A stretch of DNA of 64,000 bases from Salipiger profundus (GCF_001969385.1 NZ_CP014798.1:1-64000); one strand, 5' to 3'. Shown: positions 34,959 through 43,923, numbered from the stretch's first letter. Numbers and translations are program-made. Notes: generated by a model not told the origin, from the letters alone.

Positions 34959-35579
34959 TCAGGCCGAGTCCTTGGTTACCTGATCGTCATTGTGCACCGC
35001 CTTGTGGTGTTCACCATGCGCGTCTCTCAGGATTCCGACGCCACCCCAGGCCGCGATGCCGGCGACAATCACGCCCACGACAAGGTCCGGCCAATTCGTT
35101 CCGAGCCAGGCTACGAGCCCGCCTGCGACGACGATTCCGAGATTGGCCGCGAAGTCGTTCCAGCTGAACGTATTCGCCGCTCGGATGTTTACGTCTGGAT
35201 CGCGAAGCCGTGCCAGCAGCCAGACGCAAAGTGCGTTGATGGCCGCCGCTACCAGCGCCATGACAATCATGATCGTGCCAAGAGGATCCGATCCGCCGAC
35301 GTAGCGGCGCCACGCGTCATACAGGATTCCAAGGGCGAAGAGGATCAGCAGGCCGCCCGAAACGTTCGCCGCTCCGCGCTTCCACTTGGCGGAGCGGGAC
35401 AGCGCGAAGAGGCTGATCGCGTAGACGAAACTGTCCGACAGATTGTCGAGGCCATTGGCGATAAGCGCGCTTGACTCGCCGAATGCGCCCGAGGCGAAGA
35501 AAGCGACTGCCAGCCCGATGTTGAGACCCAGCACGATCCAGAGTGTGCGTCTTTCCGTTGCGTTTCTCTGCTCCGCCAT
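34959..35579 (-). CDS. Cation transporter of the CDF superfamily (short form)
   Basis: 206 residues with five to six hydrophobic segments: LWIVLGLNIGLAVAFFASGAF, ALIANGLDNLSDSFVYAISL, GGLLILFALGILY, IMIVMALVAAAINALCVWLLA, NLGIVVAGGLVAWLG and LVVGVIVAGIAAWGGVGIL. The NGLDNLSDS and SWNDF motifs take the place of the HxxxD metal sites of CDF proteins, and no long cytoplasmic domain follows, only a His-rich tail (DAHGEHHKAVHND). It follows the merR gene on the same strand with an 82-bp gap. Confidence 0.85.
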   Translation of the reverse strand: MAEQRNATERRTLWIVLGLNIGLAVAFFASGAFGESSALIANGLDNLSDSFVYAISLFALSRSAKWKRGAANVSGGLLILFALGILYDAWRRYVGGSDPLGTIMIVMALVAAAINALCVWLLARLRDPDVNIRAANTFSWNDFAANLGIVVAGGLVAWLGTNWPDLVVGVIVAGIAAWGGVGILRDAHGEHHKAVHNDDQVTKDSA

Positions 35580-35661
35580 GCCGGGTATCCAAATTAGTGA
35601 ATTGCCAATGAGTAACTAACACCGGGCTTTTTGCGTTCCGATCAAAGGTCGTCGAAATTGC

Positions 35662-36090
35662 TCAGGCGCCGATCTCTTCATGGTCGGTCAGGCATTCGGA
35701 ATGGTCGCGCAGTACCTCGAGCACACGGCAATCAGAAGTCTGTCCGCCGCTGCACTCATGCACCATCCGCTTCAATTCCGTCCGCAGCGCCTCGAGCCGC
35801 GCCAATCGTTGCTCGACCTGTTTGAGTTGCCGACGGGCTATTGCATCCGCCTCAGCGCAGGACTTTCCCGGATGATCGCTGAGATCGAGGAGCTCACGGA
35901 TCGCGTCCAACGAGAACCCCAGTTGCCGTGCGTGCCGGACGAATGACAAGCGGTCGAGTTCGGCGTCGCCATAGCGTCGTTGGCCCCCCTCGGTCCTGCC
36001 GGGCTCAGGCATAAGTCCGATCTGCTCGTAATACCGGATGGTCTGCACCTTTGTTCCGGTCTTCTTCGCCAGCGTCCCAATCGTCAGCAT
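35662..36090 (-). CDS. MerR-family metal regulator (PbrR/CadR/ZntR group)
   Basis: 142 residues from ATG 36090. It has the MerR winged helix (MLTIGTLAKKTGTKVQTIRY then YEQIGLMPEP, GQRRY), a dimerisation helix and metal-site Cys78 (GKSCAEAD), Cys113 (HECSGG) and Cys121 (SDCRVL), with a further Cys133. Cys at 78, 113 and 121/122 is the pattern of Pb/Cd/Zn-sensing MerR proteins. Operator-like dyads of the type CTACAGTnnCTAGAG stand in front of at least four operons in the next 12 kb, so it is likely the master activator of this island. Confidence 0.88.
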   Translation of the reverse strand: MLTIGTLAKKTGTKVQTIRYYEQIGLMPEPGRTEGGQRRYGDAELDRLSFVRHARQLGFSLDAIRELLDLSDHPGKSCAEADAIARRQLKQVEQRLARLEALRTELKRMVHECSGGQTSDCRVLEVLRDHSECLTDHEEIGA

Positions 36091-36108
36091 TTCCGCTCCC
36101 CACATTAC

Positions 36109-36123
36109 CTACAGTGGGTGTAG
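36109..36123 (-). promoter_or_regulatory. Dyad upstream of the merR gene
   Basis: CTACAGTGGGTGTAG resembles the perfect dyad at 34929 with two mismatches in one arm. It lies 18 bp upstream of the merR start, in the right place for autoregulation. The -35/-10 boxes around it are poor. Confidence 0.5.
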
Positions 36124-36200
36124 CTTTATGCGGTGCGCATCACAAGCTTCACCCGAGTTTCACAGATCGGTGATTGTTGGCCGATCGATGACAATCACGC

Positions 36201-36231
36201 TTGAACCTACAGTAGCTAGAGGATGTAAACG
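36201..36231 (+). promoter_or_regulatory. MerR-type promoter of the Sco/Dsb/lipoprotein operon
   Basis: -35 TTGAAC (36201-36206), 19-bp spacer with CTACAGTAGCTAGAGG, -10-like TAAACG (36226-36231). It stands 37 bp before the first gene of the eleven-gene operon. Confidence 0.8.
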
Positions 36232-36267
36232 CACACAAAATATAGAATCAGGTTCGGGCGGAGCGGC

Positions 36268-36870
36268 GTGAGGCTTTCAGGTCTTCAGAAGGTATTGTGG
36301 GTGTTGGCGGGCGCGGCGGCGTTCGTTTTCATCTGGCTGTTGCTATGGTCCGACTACCGTGCCGATCTTGCCCGCACCGAGAGTGAACCACCGTTTCTTG
36401 CTGATTTCGAACTGACCGATCATCGCGGCATGGTCCAAACGGACGAAGATTTCGCAGGGCGCTGGATGCTGGTCTTCTTTGGCTTCACCAATTGCCCCGA
36501 CGTCTGTCCGACAACACTGTCCGAAGTCGCGGCCGTGATGGAGGGCCTGGGCGATGAGGCAGCAATGGTTCAGCCGATTTTCATAACGATTGATCCGGAG
36601 CGGGATACGCCGACTGCACTTGCCGAGTATGTGCCCCTGTTCGACGCAGGGATCATCGGGCTGACCGGTACACCGGAGCAGATCGCCGCGACATCCGAAA
36701 CCTTTCCGATATTCTTTGAGCGGATCGAGCAGGCGACTGCGCCGGGCGGATACACGATGGGTCACACGTCGCATCTTTTCCTTTTCGACACGCAAGCAGG
36801 CTTCGCGGACTCCTGGCCCTACGGCACGCCCGCCGAAGAGATCCTCGCCGATCTGAGACAGAGGATCTGA
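36268..36870 (+). CDS. Sco1/SenC-family copper/redox protein (first copy)
   Basis: 200 residues from GTG 36268. One N-terminal membrane anchor (VLWVLAGAAAFVFIWLLLW) is followed by a thioredoxin-fold domain with NCPDVCPTT (the copper/thiol CxxxC) and a downstream MGHTSHLFLFD His. Sco proteins deliver copper to cytochrome oxidase or act as periplasmic thiol reductases. First gene behind the MerR promoter; a second Sco gene lies four genes on. Complete. Confidence 0.92.
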   Translation: MRLSGLQKVLWVLAGAAAFVFIWLLLWSDYRADLARTESEPPFLADFELTDHRGMVQTDEDFAGRWMLVFFGFTNCPDVCPTTLSEVAAVMEGLGDEAAMVQPIFITIDPERDTPTALAEYVPLFDAGIIGLTGTPEQIAATSETFPIFFERIEQATAPGGYTMGHTSHLFLFDTQAGFADSWPYGTPAEEILADLRQRI

Positions 36871-36875
36871 TCGTC

Positions 36876-37298
36876 ATGACCCGACTTTCCGGAGAGACGG
36901 CCCTTGGCCTGGCCTGGATCATCGCGCTCACCGCGTCGCTTGCCGTGCTCTTCATCGGCGAGGTTCTGGGGCAGACACCTTGCGTGCTCTGCTGGTTCCA
37001 GCGTGCCTTCATGTTCCCCTTGGCCATCATCCTCGGGCTTGGGCTGTGGTGGCAGGATCGGCGCGTGGGTCGCTACGGGATCGCGCTGGCTTTGGGCGGT
37101 GCCGCCGTCGCGCTTTGGCACTTGGGCCTCTATGTCGGCGTTATCCCCGAGCGTATCCAGCCCTGCACGGCGACCGGCCCATCCTGTACCGACGACAATC
37201 AACTGGTCTTCGGCATTCCGATTCCTTTGATGGCGCTCGTCGCCTTCGCGATGATCGGTCTGCTGTCGGCTCTCTCACTGAAGGAAACACAAAAATGA
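36876..37298 (+). CDS. dsbB: DsbB-like disulfide oxidoreductase (first copy)
   Basis: 140 residues, four transmembrane helices. Redox Cys pair 1 is in TPCVLCWFQRAFMFP and pair 2 in IQPCTATGPSC. It reoxidises DsbA with quinone at the inner membrane. It lies 6 bp after sco and overlaps the dsbA gene by 4 bp (ATGA), so the DsbA/DsbB pair is coupled. A second, divergent DsbB is at 60355. Confidence 0.92.
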   Translation: MTRLSGETALGLAWIIALTASLAVLFIGEVLGQTPCVLCWFQRAFMFPLAIILGLGLWWQDRRVGRYGIALALGGAAVALWHLGLYVGVIPERIQPCTATGPSCTDDNQLVFGIPIPLMALVAFAMIGLLSALSLKETQK

Positions 37299-37954
37299 AA
37301 CGACGCGGCCTCATCCTGTCCGTTCTCGCGCTCGGGGTCGCCGGTTTCGGCGGTGCCGCCTGGTATGCCACCCGCCCCGACCCGATTGCCGCGTCCGATC
37401 CCATCGACCCTGAAATGGCCGACGCGCTGATCCGACCCTATTCCCCGATCCTCGGGCCCGAGGATGCGCCCGTAACCATCGTTGAATTCTTCGACCCGGC
37501 CTGCGAGGCATGCCGCGCTTTCTATCCGGTCGTCGAGGATATCATGGCGGAGCACGGAGACGCGGTGCGCGTTGTAATCCGCTATACGCCTTTTCACGGC
37601 GAGGCGTCGGTAGAAGCGATCCGTGTGCTCGAGGCGGCGCGCATGCAGGACGTGTTTGAACCTGTGCTCGAGGCAGTCTTGCGAGAGCAGCCCAGATGGG
37701 CGTCTCACGGGACCCCGGCACCCGGATTGATCCTTGAGATTGCAGCAAGCGGAGGTCTGGATGTCGAAGCTGCCCGGACACAGATGCTGGCCCCCGGTGT
37801 TGTGGCGGTGCTCAACCAGGACCGCGCCGATGTCGAGACAGTCGGGGTCCGCCAAACGCCCACGTTCTTCGTGAACGGCAAGCCTCTCGATCCGTTCGGT
37901 GAGGCCGAATTGCAGAGGCTGGTGGCAGTGGAAGTTGCGGCAAGCCAAAGCTGA
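37295..37954 (+). CDS. DsbA-family thiol-disulfide protein
   Basis: 219 residues. N-terminal anchor or signal (MKRRGLILSVLALGVAGFGG), then a thioredoxin-like domain with FFDPACEACRAFYP (CEAC active site) and the cis-Pro region VRQTPTFFVNG near the C-terminus. It is the substrate-side partner of the DsbB before it. It probably keeps periplasmic metal proteins such as Sco, PCuAC or DUF411 in the right thiol state. Confidence 0.9.
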   Translation: MKRRGLILSVLALGVAGFGGAAWYATRPDPIAASDPIDPEMADALIRPYSPILGPEDAPVTIVEFFDPACEACRAFYPVVEDIMAEHGDAVRVVIRYTPFHGEASVEAIRVLEAARMQDVFEPVLEAVLREQPRWASHGTPAPGLILEIAASGGLDVEAARTQMLAPGVVAVLNQDRADVETVGVRQTPTFFVNGKPLDPFGEAELQRLVAVEVAASQS

Positions 37955-37979
37955 TTTGCGGAGGCAGGAGAAACGAGTG

Positions 37980-38447
37980 GTGAAGAAGTTGAGATATACC
38001 AATGCATTGGCCGTGCTTTTGACGGTTGCAGGGCTGTCGGCCCCCGCACTGGCCGGTTCGGAGGATGTCGTGGTCGAGAATGCGTGGTCCCGCGCCTCGA
38101 TCGGCGTCAACAGGCCAGGTGCCGCCTATATGACCGTGCGCAACACGGGTGAAGACGCCGTTACGCTGACCGGACTTGCGACACCGCTGGCAATGATGCC
38201 CGAGATCCATGAGTCGAAAACCAACTCCGATGGCGTCAGTTCCATGGCGCCTGCAGGCGAGATCACGATTGAGCCCGGCCAAAGCGTGGCATTGGAGCCG
38301 GGCGGGTTGCACGCCATGCTCATGAAGCTGCAAGAGCCGATGACCGAAGGCGAGAATTTCCCGCTGACACTGACCTTCTCGGATGGCGGCAAGGTGACGG
38401 TCGAGGTCCCAATCCTCGGAATCGCCGCGCGTGGACCGGAGGGCTGA
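37980..38447 (+). CDS. PCuAC-type periplasmic copper chaperone
   Basis: About 155 residues; GTG 37980 (or GTG 37977) follows the SD AGGAG. A signal peptide ends at APALAG. The copper-site pattern M-x-P-x-I-H-E (AMMPEIHESK), MAPAG and LHAMLMKLQ matches the H(M)x10Mx21HxM motif of PCuAC. Such proteins hand Cu(I) to Sco and cytochrome oxidase. It overlaps the second sco gene by one base. Confidence 0.92.
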   Translation: MKKLRYTNALAVLLTVAGLSAPALAGSEDVVVENAWSRASIGVNRPGAAYMTVRNTGEDAVTLTGLATPLAMMPEIHESKTNSDGVSSMAPAGEITIEPGQSVALEPGGLHAMLMKLQEPMTEGENFPLTLTFSDGGKVTVEVPILGIAARGPEG

Positions 38448-39073
38448 TGCAACGTCGGCAGCTCCTTCTATACGGCGCAGCCGGTGCCGGCGTTCTTGGC
38501 CTGACGCTCTTCGTGGGCTGGTGGCGGGTGGACGGGCCCGGTGCGCCTGAACCAAAAGGGCAGCGGCCCCTGCCCCTATCGGCGATGGAGTTCCGGCTGA
38601 CCGACCACGAGGAAAATGAGGTAGGGCCTGGCAACCTGATCGGTCGTCCCACAATGGTGTTTTTCGGGTTCACCTACTGCCCGGACGTCTGCCCGACGAC
38701 CCTATCGGATATTTCCGGCTGGCTTGAGGAACTGGGCGACGAAGCATCAGAGATGAACGTGGTCTTCATCACGGTCGACCCGGAGCGGGACACGGTCGAG
38801 GCCATGGCCGAATATGTCGGCTATTTTCATCCGGTCATTCGTGGCTGGACGGGGCCGGAAGACCAAATTGCCCGCGCTGCAGAAGGGTTTCGTGCCTCAT
38901 TTGAGCGCGTCCCGACTGAGGGCGGCGGCTATACGATGAACCATACGGCAAGCGTATTCCTGTTCGATGCCGAGGGTGAGCTCGTCACCATGATCGACTA
39001 TCACGAGCAAAGAGAATTCGCGGTGCCGAAGATCCAGCGCGCACTGACAGAAGACGTAGAGGGGGCAACATGA
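38447..39073 (+). CDS. Sco1/SenC-family copper/redox protein (second copy)
   Basis: 208 residues with an N-terminal anchor (YGAAGAGVLGLTLFVGWW), the CxxxC motif in YCPDVCPTT and the downstream His in TMNHTASVFLFD. The copies differ widely outside the motifs, so this is not a recent tandem duplication. It overlaps PCuAC upstream and the M23 gene downstream by 4 bp. Confidence 0.92.
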   Translation: MQRRQLLLYGAAGAGVLGLTLFVGWWRVDGPGAPEPKGQRPLPLSAMEFRLTDHEENEVGPGNLIGRPTMVFFGFTYCPDVCPTTLSDISGWLEELGDEASEMNVVFITVDPERDTVEAMAEYVGYFHPVIRGWTGPEDQIARAAEGFRASFERVPTEGGGYTMNHTASVFLFDAEGELVTMIDYHEQREFAVPKIQRALTEDVEGAT

Positions 39074-40443
39074 AGATAAGAACTGTCTTGGCGGCCGTTG
39101 CGGTCGCAGGCGCATTTTCGGTGACCGCCATCGCCATCTCTGGCGTTCTGTCCAAAGAACCGGTGCCCCCTGCGATTGCTGAAGCGACCCTCTGGACTCC
39201 CAATCCGCTTGCGCCGCCTCGGATTACCGAAACCAATTCGGTCCGCCCTACACTCGCCCAGGCGGATATCGCATTCGAGTTCAGACCCCGGCCGCTCCTG
39301 ACCGTTTCCCCCGCTGATACCTCCTTGCCATCTATCGAGCCCCCGCTGGTCACCTGGTCGCGGGAGATTGCGTCCGGCGAGACGCTTGATGCGGTCCTTT
39401 CCGATGCGGGGCTGGATGCTTCGGATCGCGCCGAAATCGCCTTGGCGATTGGCACGGAATACGATCTGCGCCGTCTGCGTCCGGGTCACATCATTACGGT
39501 GGTTTCCACAACGGACGACAACCCGCGTCGTGTAGAGCTCGCCGTCGAAGACGGTGTCCGGATAGAGGCGGTCTTCGGCGAACAGCTTGCCGCCCGCGTG
39601 TTGGACCCGGATCCCGAATTGGTGACTTTCGCCGGCGAGGCGGTGATCGAGAGCTCGATTTTCGCCGCCCTGAACACGGCAGACATCCCCGCCCGTTTTG
39701 CGGTGGACCTGGCGCAGATGCTGGGCGGCACCGTGGATTTCCGTCGTGATCTTGCGGGTGGCGAGACGATGCGCCTCCTTTGGCGCGAGGCCCGAGACGG
39801 GAACAAGAGGATTGGTCAGCCCGAGCTTGCCTTTGCCGCACTGGATATCGATGGCTCGGTCTATGAAATCGTCTGGCCGAACGACGGCAGCGGCCAAGCG
39901 ACGATCTATGTCGACGGAGAAGTCCTGCGCGTGTTTGCGCAACCGGTCGAAGGTGCACGGCTGAGTTCTGTGTTCGGGCGCCGCACCCATCCGGTCTACG
40001 GCAATGTACGGATGCACACAGGAGTCGACTTCGCGGCGGCGCGCGGCACGCCGGTACAGGCGACGGCGCCGGGCCGCGTTAGCTTCATCGGCCGACGCGG
40101 TGGGTATGGCCGGGTCGTCGAGATCGCTCATGGCTCCGACACCCTGACGCGCTATGCGCATCTGAGCGCCGTACCGGACGGGCTCACACAAGGGCAACGC
40201 GTGATGGCCGGAGATATGATCGGGCGGGTCGGTGCGACGGGTACCGCGACAGGCCCCAACCTACATTACGAAGTGCTGGTGGACGGTCGCCCAACCGACC
40301 CTCTCTCTGACGACCGATTGGCAGAGGCGGCCGAGCGTGAAGCGGACGACACGGCCGCGCTTGAGCGACTGCGTGAGGCGCGTTCACTTCTTGCTGAGAG
40401 GCTCGCCAGCGAATTTGCACAGACGACAACCGAAAGGCTTTGA
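39070..40443 (+). CDS. M23-family peptidoglycan metallopeptidase
   Basis: 457 residues. N-terminal membrane segment, then a region like OapA/LysM-associated N-domains (TWSREIASGETLDAVLSDAGLD...LRPGHIITVV), and a C-terminal peptidase M23 domain with GRRTHPVYGNVRMHTGVDF (metal His and Asp), IAHGSDTLTRYAHLSAVPDG and GPNLHYEVLVDG. It hydrolyses peptide cross-links, or activates amidases, at the cell wall. A cell-wall hydrolase inside a copper operon is unusual and links metal stress with envelope remodelling. Confidence 0.9.
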   Translation: MKIRTVLAAVAVAGAFSVTAIAISGVLSKEPVPPAIAEATLWTPNPLAPPRITETNSVRPTLAQADIAFEFRPRPLLTVSPADTSLPSIEPPLVTWSREIASGETLDAVLSDAGLDASDRAEIALAIGTEYDLRRLRPGHIITVVSTTDDNPRRVELAVEDGVRIEAVFGEQLAARVLDPDPELVTFAGEAVIESSIFAALNTADIPARFAVDLAQMLGGTVDFRRDLAGGETMRLLWREARDGNKRIGQPELAFAALDIDGSVYEIVWPNDGSGQATIYVDGEVLRVFAQPVEGARLSSVFGRRTHPVYGNVRMHTGVDFAAARGTPVQATAPGRVSFIGRRGGYGRVVEIAHGSDTLTRYAHLSAVPDGLTQGQRVMAGDMIGRVGATGTATGPNLHYEVLVDGRPTDPLSDDRLAEAAEREADDTAALERLREARSLLAERLASEFAQTTTERL

Positions 40444-40446
40444 TCC

Positions 40447-40905
40447 ATGAAACGATTTACTCCCGCCCTTGCCATCGCATTTGCCTTGCTTCCTGCGGCG
40501 CAGGCCGTCGCAGAGGCGATTCAGATCGACGTCCGGAAGACAAACGGCTGCGGCTGTTGCCTGTCCTGGATGAAGCACCTCGAGGAGAATGGCTTCGCGC
40601 CGATGGGCGAGGACATGTTCGGAGGATCTCTTGTGCGCTTCAAACTCGACAATGGCGTGCCGCAGCGCATGGTCTCCTGCCATACGGCTTTGGTCGACGG
40701 CTATGTGATCGAGGGCCACGTGCCGGCGGCTGACATCCAACGCCTGCTGGAGGACCGGCCAGACGCGGTAGGCCTGGCGGTGCCGGGAATGCCCTACGGG
40801 TCGCCCGGCATGGGACCGGAGGACGACCGGGAGGCTTACGATGTCTTCCTGATCCACGAAGACGGATCGACCGAGGTCTACACCAGCTACTCGGCTCCTG
40901 ACTGA
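40447..40905 (+). CDS. DUF411 metal-binding protein (CopG type)
   Basis: 152 residues. A signal peptide ends near AVAEA; the mature protein has VRKTNGCGCCLSWMKHLEENG (two parts; CGCC), VSCHTALVDGYVIEGHVPAADI and GMPYGSPGM. The CGCC and SCH motifs define DUF411, periplasmic proteins found in copper and silver resistance clusters. Likely binds Cu(I). Confidence 0.92.
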   Translation: MKRFTPALAIAFALLPAAQAVAEAIQIDVRKTNGCGCCLSWMKHLEENGFAPMGEDMFGGSLVRFKLDNGVPQRMVSCHTALVDGYVIEGHVPAADIQRLLEDRPDAVGLAVPGMPYGSPGMGPEDDREAYDVFLIHEDGSTEVYTSYSAPD

Positions 40906-40927
40906 ACTCGCGGCAGAACCTTAACAA

Positions 40928-41710
40928 TTGGAACCCCTCTCCCCCATAGCGCTTGGCTTTCTTGGAAGCCTGGCCGCCGGATCGCTGACCGCGGTCGGGG
41001 CGGTCCCCGTTCTTTTTGGGCGCATCCCGTCCCGGGCCACGCGCGATCTGCTGCTTGGCTTCGCGGCGGGTGTCATGCTCGCGGCTTCGTTCTTCTCGCT
41101 GATCATCCCGGCTCTCGACGCAGCTGAAGGACAGTTCGACAACGGTGCTCTCCCGGCGGCCATCGTATGTGTTGCGATCCTGCTTGGCATGGGCGCGATC
41201 GCTCTGATGAACGAACGGCTACCGCATGAACATTTCAAGACGGGGCGGGAAGGTCCCGACGCCGCATCGCTGCGGCGCGTCTGGCTTTTCATCATCGCGA
41301 TCACTATCCACAATTTTCCCGAAGGGCTTGCCGTCGGCGTCGGGTTCGGGGCTGACGGTTTGTCGGGCGGGTTGCCACTTGCGATCGGTATTGGATTACA
41401 GAATGCCCCCGAAGGTCTGGCGGTGGCGGTTTCGTTGCTCGGCGAGGGCTATTCCAGGCTTCGCGCCTGGGGCATCGCCGCTCTGACCGGTCTCGTCGAG
41501 CCCGTCGGTGGACTTCTCGGCGCAGGGATTATCAGTCTTTCGCAACCGCTGCTGCCCTGGGGTCTCGCCTTCGCAGCAGGTGCGATGCTCTACGTCATCA
41601 GCCACGAGATCATTCCGGAAACCCACCGATCCGGCCATCAGAACAGGGCGACGCTCGGCCTCGCCGTTGGTCTTGTGATCATGTTGTTCCTCGACGTCTG
41701 GCTGGGATAA
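40928..41710 (+). CDS. ZIP-family divalent metal transporter
   Basis: 260 residues from TTG 40928, eight predicted transmembrane helices. The metal-path motifs of ZIP helices IV and V are present: IHNFPEGLAVGVGFG and LQNAPEGLAVAVSLL, and ISHEIIPETH closes the protein. ZIP carriers take metal into the cytoplasm (Zn, Fe, Mn). In an operon otherwise devoted to copper and thiol chemistry it may supply zinc to balance metal export. Confidence 0.9.
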   Translation: MEPLSPIALGFLGSLAAGSLTAVGAVPVLFGRIPSRATRDLLLGFAAGVMLAASFFSLIIPALDAAEGQFDNGALPAAIVCVAILLGMGAIALMNERLPHEHFKTGREGPDAASLRRVWLFIIAITIHNFPEGLAVGVGFGADGLSGGLPLAIGIGLQNAPEGLAVAVSLLGEGYSRLRAWGIAALTGLVEPVGGLLGAGIISLSQPLLPWGLAFAAGAMLYVISHEIIPETHRSGHQNRATLGLAVGLVIMLFLDVWLG

Positions 41711-41714
41711 GCTG

Positions 41715-42188
41715 ATGAGAACTTGCCTCTTCGTCGGTCTGCTTGCTGCGCTGATCGCCTTTCTTGTCGATCAGGCAACGAAGGCAATCGTTGTGTCCAA
41801 TGCGACTGTTCTTAGTTCCGGCGTATCGGTCTTTCCCGGCTTCAATCTCATCTACCTGCGCAATGACGGAGTGACCTTCGGGCTTCTCGGCGGCGCGCCG
41901 TGGTGGAGCCTTGTCTTACTGGCGCTTGGCATCTGCGTCTGGCTGGCGTTCATGCTGGTCCGTACCAGCAGCCGGGTCGAGGCCATTGCCTATGGTGCGA
42001 TCATCGGCGGTGCACTCGGCAATATTCTGGACCGCCTGCGCTATCGTGCGGTGACGGATTTCCTCGATTTCTACATCGGGACGGCGCACTGGCCTGCCTT
42101 CAACATGGCCGATGTTTTTGTGGTTGGCGGCGTGATGCTGCTGCTCATTGCGCCGTGGGTTGGCGCTCGACTTCAGACCGATTCATGA
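41715..42188 (+). CDS. lspA: Signal peptidase II (lipoprotein-specific)
   Basis: 157 residues, four transmembrane helices. Catalytic Asp pair: YLRNDGVTFGLL (N-D-G block), GNILDRLRYRAVTDFLDFY and FNMADVFVV (Asp in NxAD). It cleaves prolipoproteins after lipidation. LspA copies occur on metal-resistance elements, for instance in lead (pbr) clusters. It overlaps lnt by 4 bp. Confidence 0.93.
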   Translation: MRTCLFVGLLAALIAFLVDQATKAIVVSNATVLSSGVSVFPGFNLIYLRNDGVTFGLLGGAPWWSLVLLALGICVWLAFMLVRTSSRVEAIAYGAIIGGALGNILDRLRYRAVTDFLDFYIGTAHWPAFNMADVFVVGGVMLLLIAPWVGARLQTDS

Positions 42189-43756
42189 AGCCGGGATTGC
42201 CGCAGTTCGTTAGTGAGGACCTGAACCTGTTCCAGCGCATGGGTCTTGCCCTTGCTGCCGGCGGATTGACGGTTTTGACTCTTCCGCCGTTTTCTTGGCT
42301 CATCGCGGTCCCTGTCGCCTTCTCCGTGCTCTTTATCGTTCTCCGGAACATCTCAACCTCGCGCGCTTTCCTTGTCGGTTGGGCTTTCGGACTGGGCCAA
42401 TTCGGGATTGGAATTTCCTGGATCGCCGAGAGCTTTTACGTCGATGCCGAACGTTTCGGCGCACTGGCGATTCCGGCGGTCGCGGGTCTGTCCGCCGGAC
42501 TTGCCATCTTCCCGGGCATGGCGGCGATGCTTTTTGCCGCCATCATGCAGCGCCGAGCTGTCGGCGGCATTGCGGCGGGCCTGCTGTTTGCAACCTGCTG
42601 GGTGGCCACGGAATGGCTGCGGGGTCATGTCCTGACAGGGTATCCCTGGAACCTTGCCGCTTATGCCCTTGTCGACTATGCCGCCCTGCGCCAACCCGCC
42701 GCCTGGGTCGGAAGCTACGGTTTGGGCTTTCTCACGGTCTTCATCGGCATATTGCCAGGTGTGTTGACTGTGGCGGCGCCAAAGAGACGCGCGCCTGTTC
42801 TCGTGCTCTTCGCCGTTGCTGTGGCGGGTTTCTGGGTTGGCGGTGCGCTTCGGTCAGGGCAGGACATGCCGCCGACAGACGTTGCTTTGCGCATCGTCCA
42901 AGGCAATGTGCCACAAGTCGAGAAGTGGGTACCGGGCAGCCGCCAGCGAACCTTGGAAAAATACCTGGGCTTGTCCGCGCAACCCGGACGTTTCGATTTG
43001 CTGCTTTGGCCGGAAACGGCCTTCCCCGGCTTTCTGGACGAAGATGCTGCGGCACGCGCGCGGATATCTGCAGCTTTGCCAGACGGCAGGATCCTACTGA
43101 CAGGTGCGCCTGACCGAGTGGAGGGCGATGGGGGAACCAGATATTTCAACACGGTTCAGGCCTATGACGGCAGCGGCGAGGTTCTGACGGGGTATGCAAA
43201 ACATCATCTTGTTCCGTTCGGGGAATATGTGCCCCTGAAAGGCTGGCTGCCCATCGAGCGGCTGACCGAAGGGTTGGGCGATTTCACGCCGGGACCAGGG
43301 CCGCGCACGCTGGCGATCCCTGGCGCGCCTCTGGTCGCGGTGGCGATCTGTTACGAGATCATCTTTCCGGGCCACGTGGTCGATGACCTTTTCCGCCCCG
43401 ACTGGATATTCAACGCCACAAATGATGCCTGGTTCGGAACCAGCATCGGACCCGAGCAGCACCTCGCCTCCGCGCGGATGCGCGCGGTCGAGGAGGGACT
43501 TCCCGTGGTCCGGGCGGCCAACACTGGGATATCCGCGATCATCGACGCCAATGGAAATGTCGTCGCGCGTCTTGATACCGGGGAAACAGGCACCATTGAT
43601 GCCGGCCTGCCGGGCGCGCGTACTCCAACGCCCTATGCGCGGTTCGGCGACTGGACCTTGTTGGTTCTTGTTTTTGGGTGCTGGGTCTTCGGCTGGCTGG
43701 CCAGTTTGCTCGGACGAGATCCCGATGCGCGGCATTTTGGAACGGAGGTATCCTGA
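42185..43756 (+). CDS. lnt: Apolipoprotein N-acyltransferase
   Basis: 523 residues. N-terminal membrane domain of about six helices, then a nitrilase-fold domain with Glu in LLLWPETAFPGFL, Lys in VLTGYAKHHLVPFGEYVP and Cys in VAICYEIIFPG (E-K-C triad). It adds the third acyl chain to lipoproteins. Start ATG 42185 lies inside lspA's stop. A complete, normal-length copy on an accessory element is notable. Confidence 0.93.
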   Translation: MKPGLPQFVSEDLNLFQRMGLALAAGGLTVLTLPPFSWLIAVPVAFSVLFIVLRNISTSRAFLVGWAFGLGQFGIGISWIAESFYVDAERFGALAIPAVAGLSAGLAIFPGMAAMLFAAIMQRRAVGGIAAGLLFATCWVATEWLRGHVLTGYPWNLAAYALVDYAALRQPAAWVGSYGLGFLTVFIGILPGVLTVAAPKRRAPVLVLFAVAVAGFWVGGALRSGQDMPPTDVALRIVQGNVPQVEKWVPGSRQRTLEKYLGLSAQPGRFDLLLWPETAFPGFLDEDAAARARISAALPDGRILLTGAPDRVEGDGGTRYFNTVQAYDGSGEVLTGYAKHHLVPFGEYVPLKGWLPIERLTEGLGDFTPGPGPRTLAIPGAPLVAVAICYEIIFPGHVVDDLFRPDWIFNATNDAWFGTSIGPEQHLASARMRAVEEGLPVVRAANTGISAIIDANGNVVARLDTGETGTIDAGLPGARTPTPYARFGDWTLLVLVFGCWVFGWLASLLGRDPDARHFGTEVS

Positions 43757-43923
43757 TGCTTGTGATCGTGAGCGCTATCGGAGGCGCGATCTGGGGTGGC
43801 TATCTGGCACGACGGAGGAGGGGGAATCACCTGGATATCCTCCAATATGCGGTAGCGTCTGCGATCGCCTTCGGACTTGTCGCCCTGTTTGCAACCATCG
43901 TGCTGTCGCGGGTTCTCGGCTAG
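43756..43923 (+). CDS. Small two-helix membrane protein, operon tail
   Basis: 55 residues from ATG 43756, overlapping the lnt stop (TGATG), with a strong SD GGAGGTATCC upstream. Two hydrophobic helices (MLVIVSAIGGAIWGGYLA and YAVASAIAFGLVALFATIV) flank a basic loop (RRRRGN). Last gene of the eleven-gene operon. Family not recognised; it looks like a small membrane-topology or assembly factor. Confidence 0.7.
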   Translation: MLVIVSAIGGAIWGGYLARRRRGNHLDILQYAVASAIAFGLVALFATIVLSRVLG

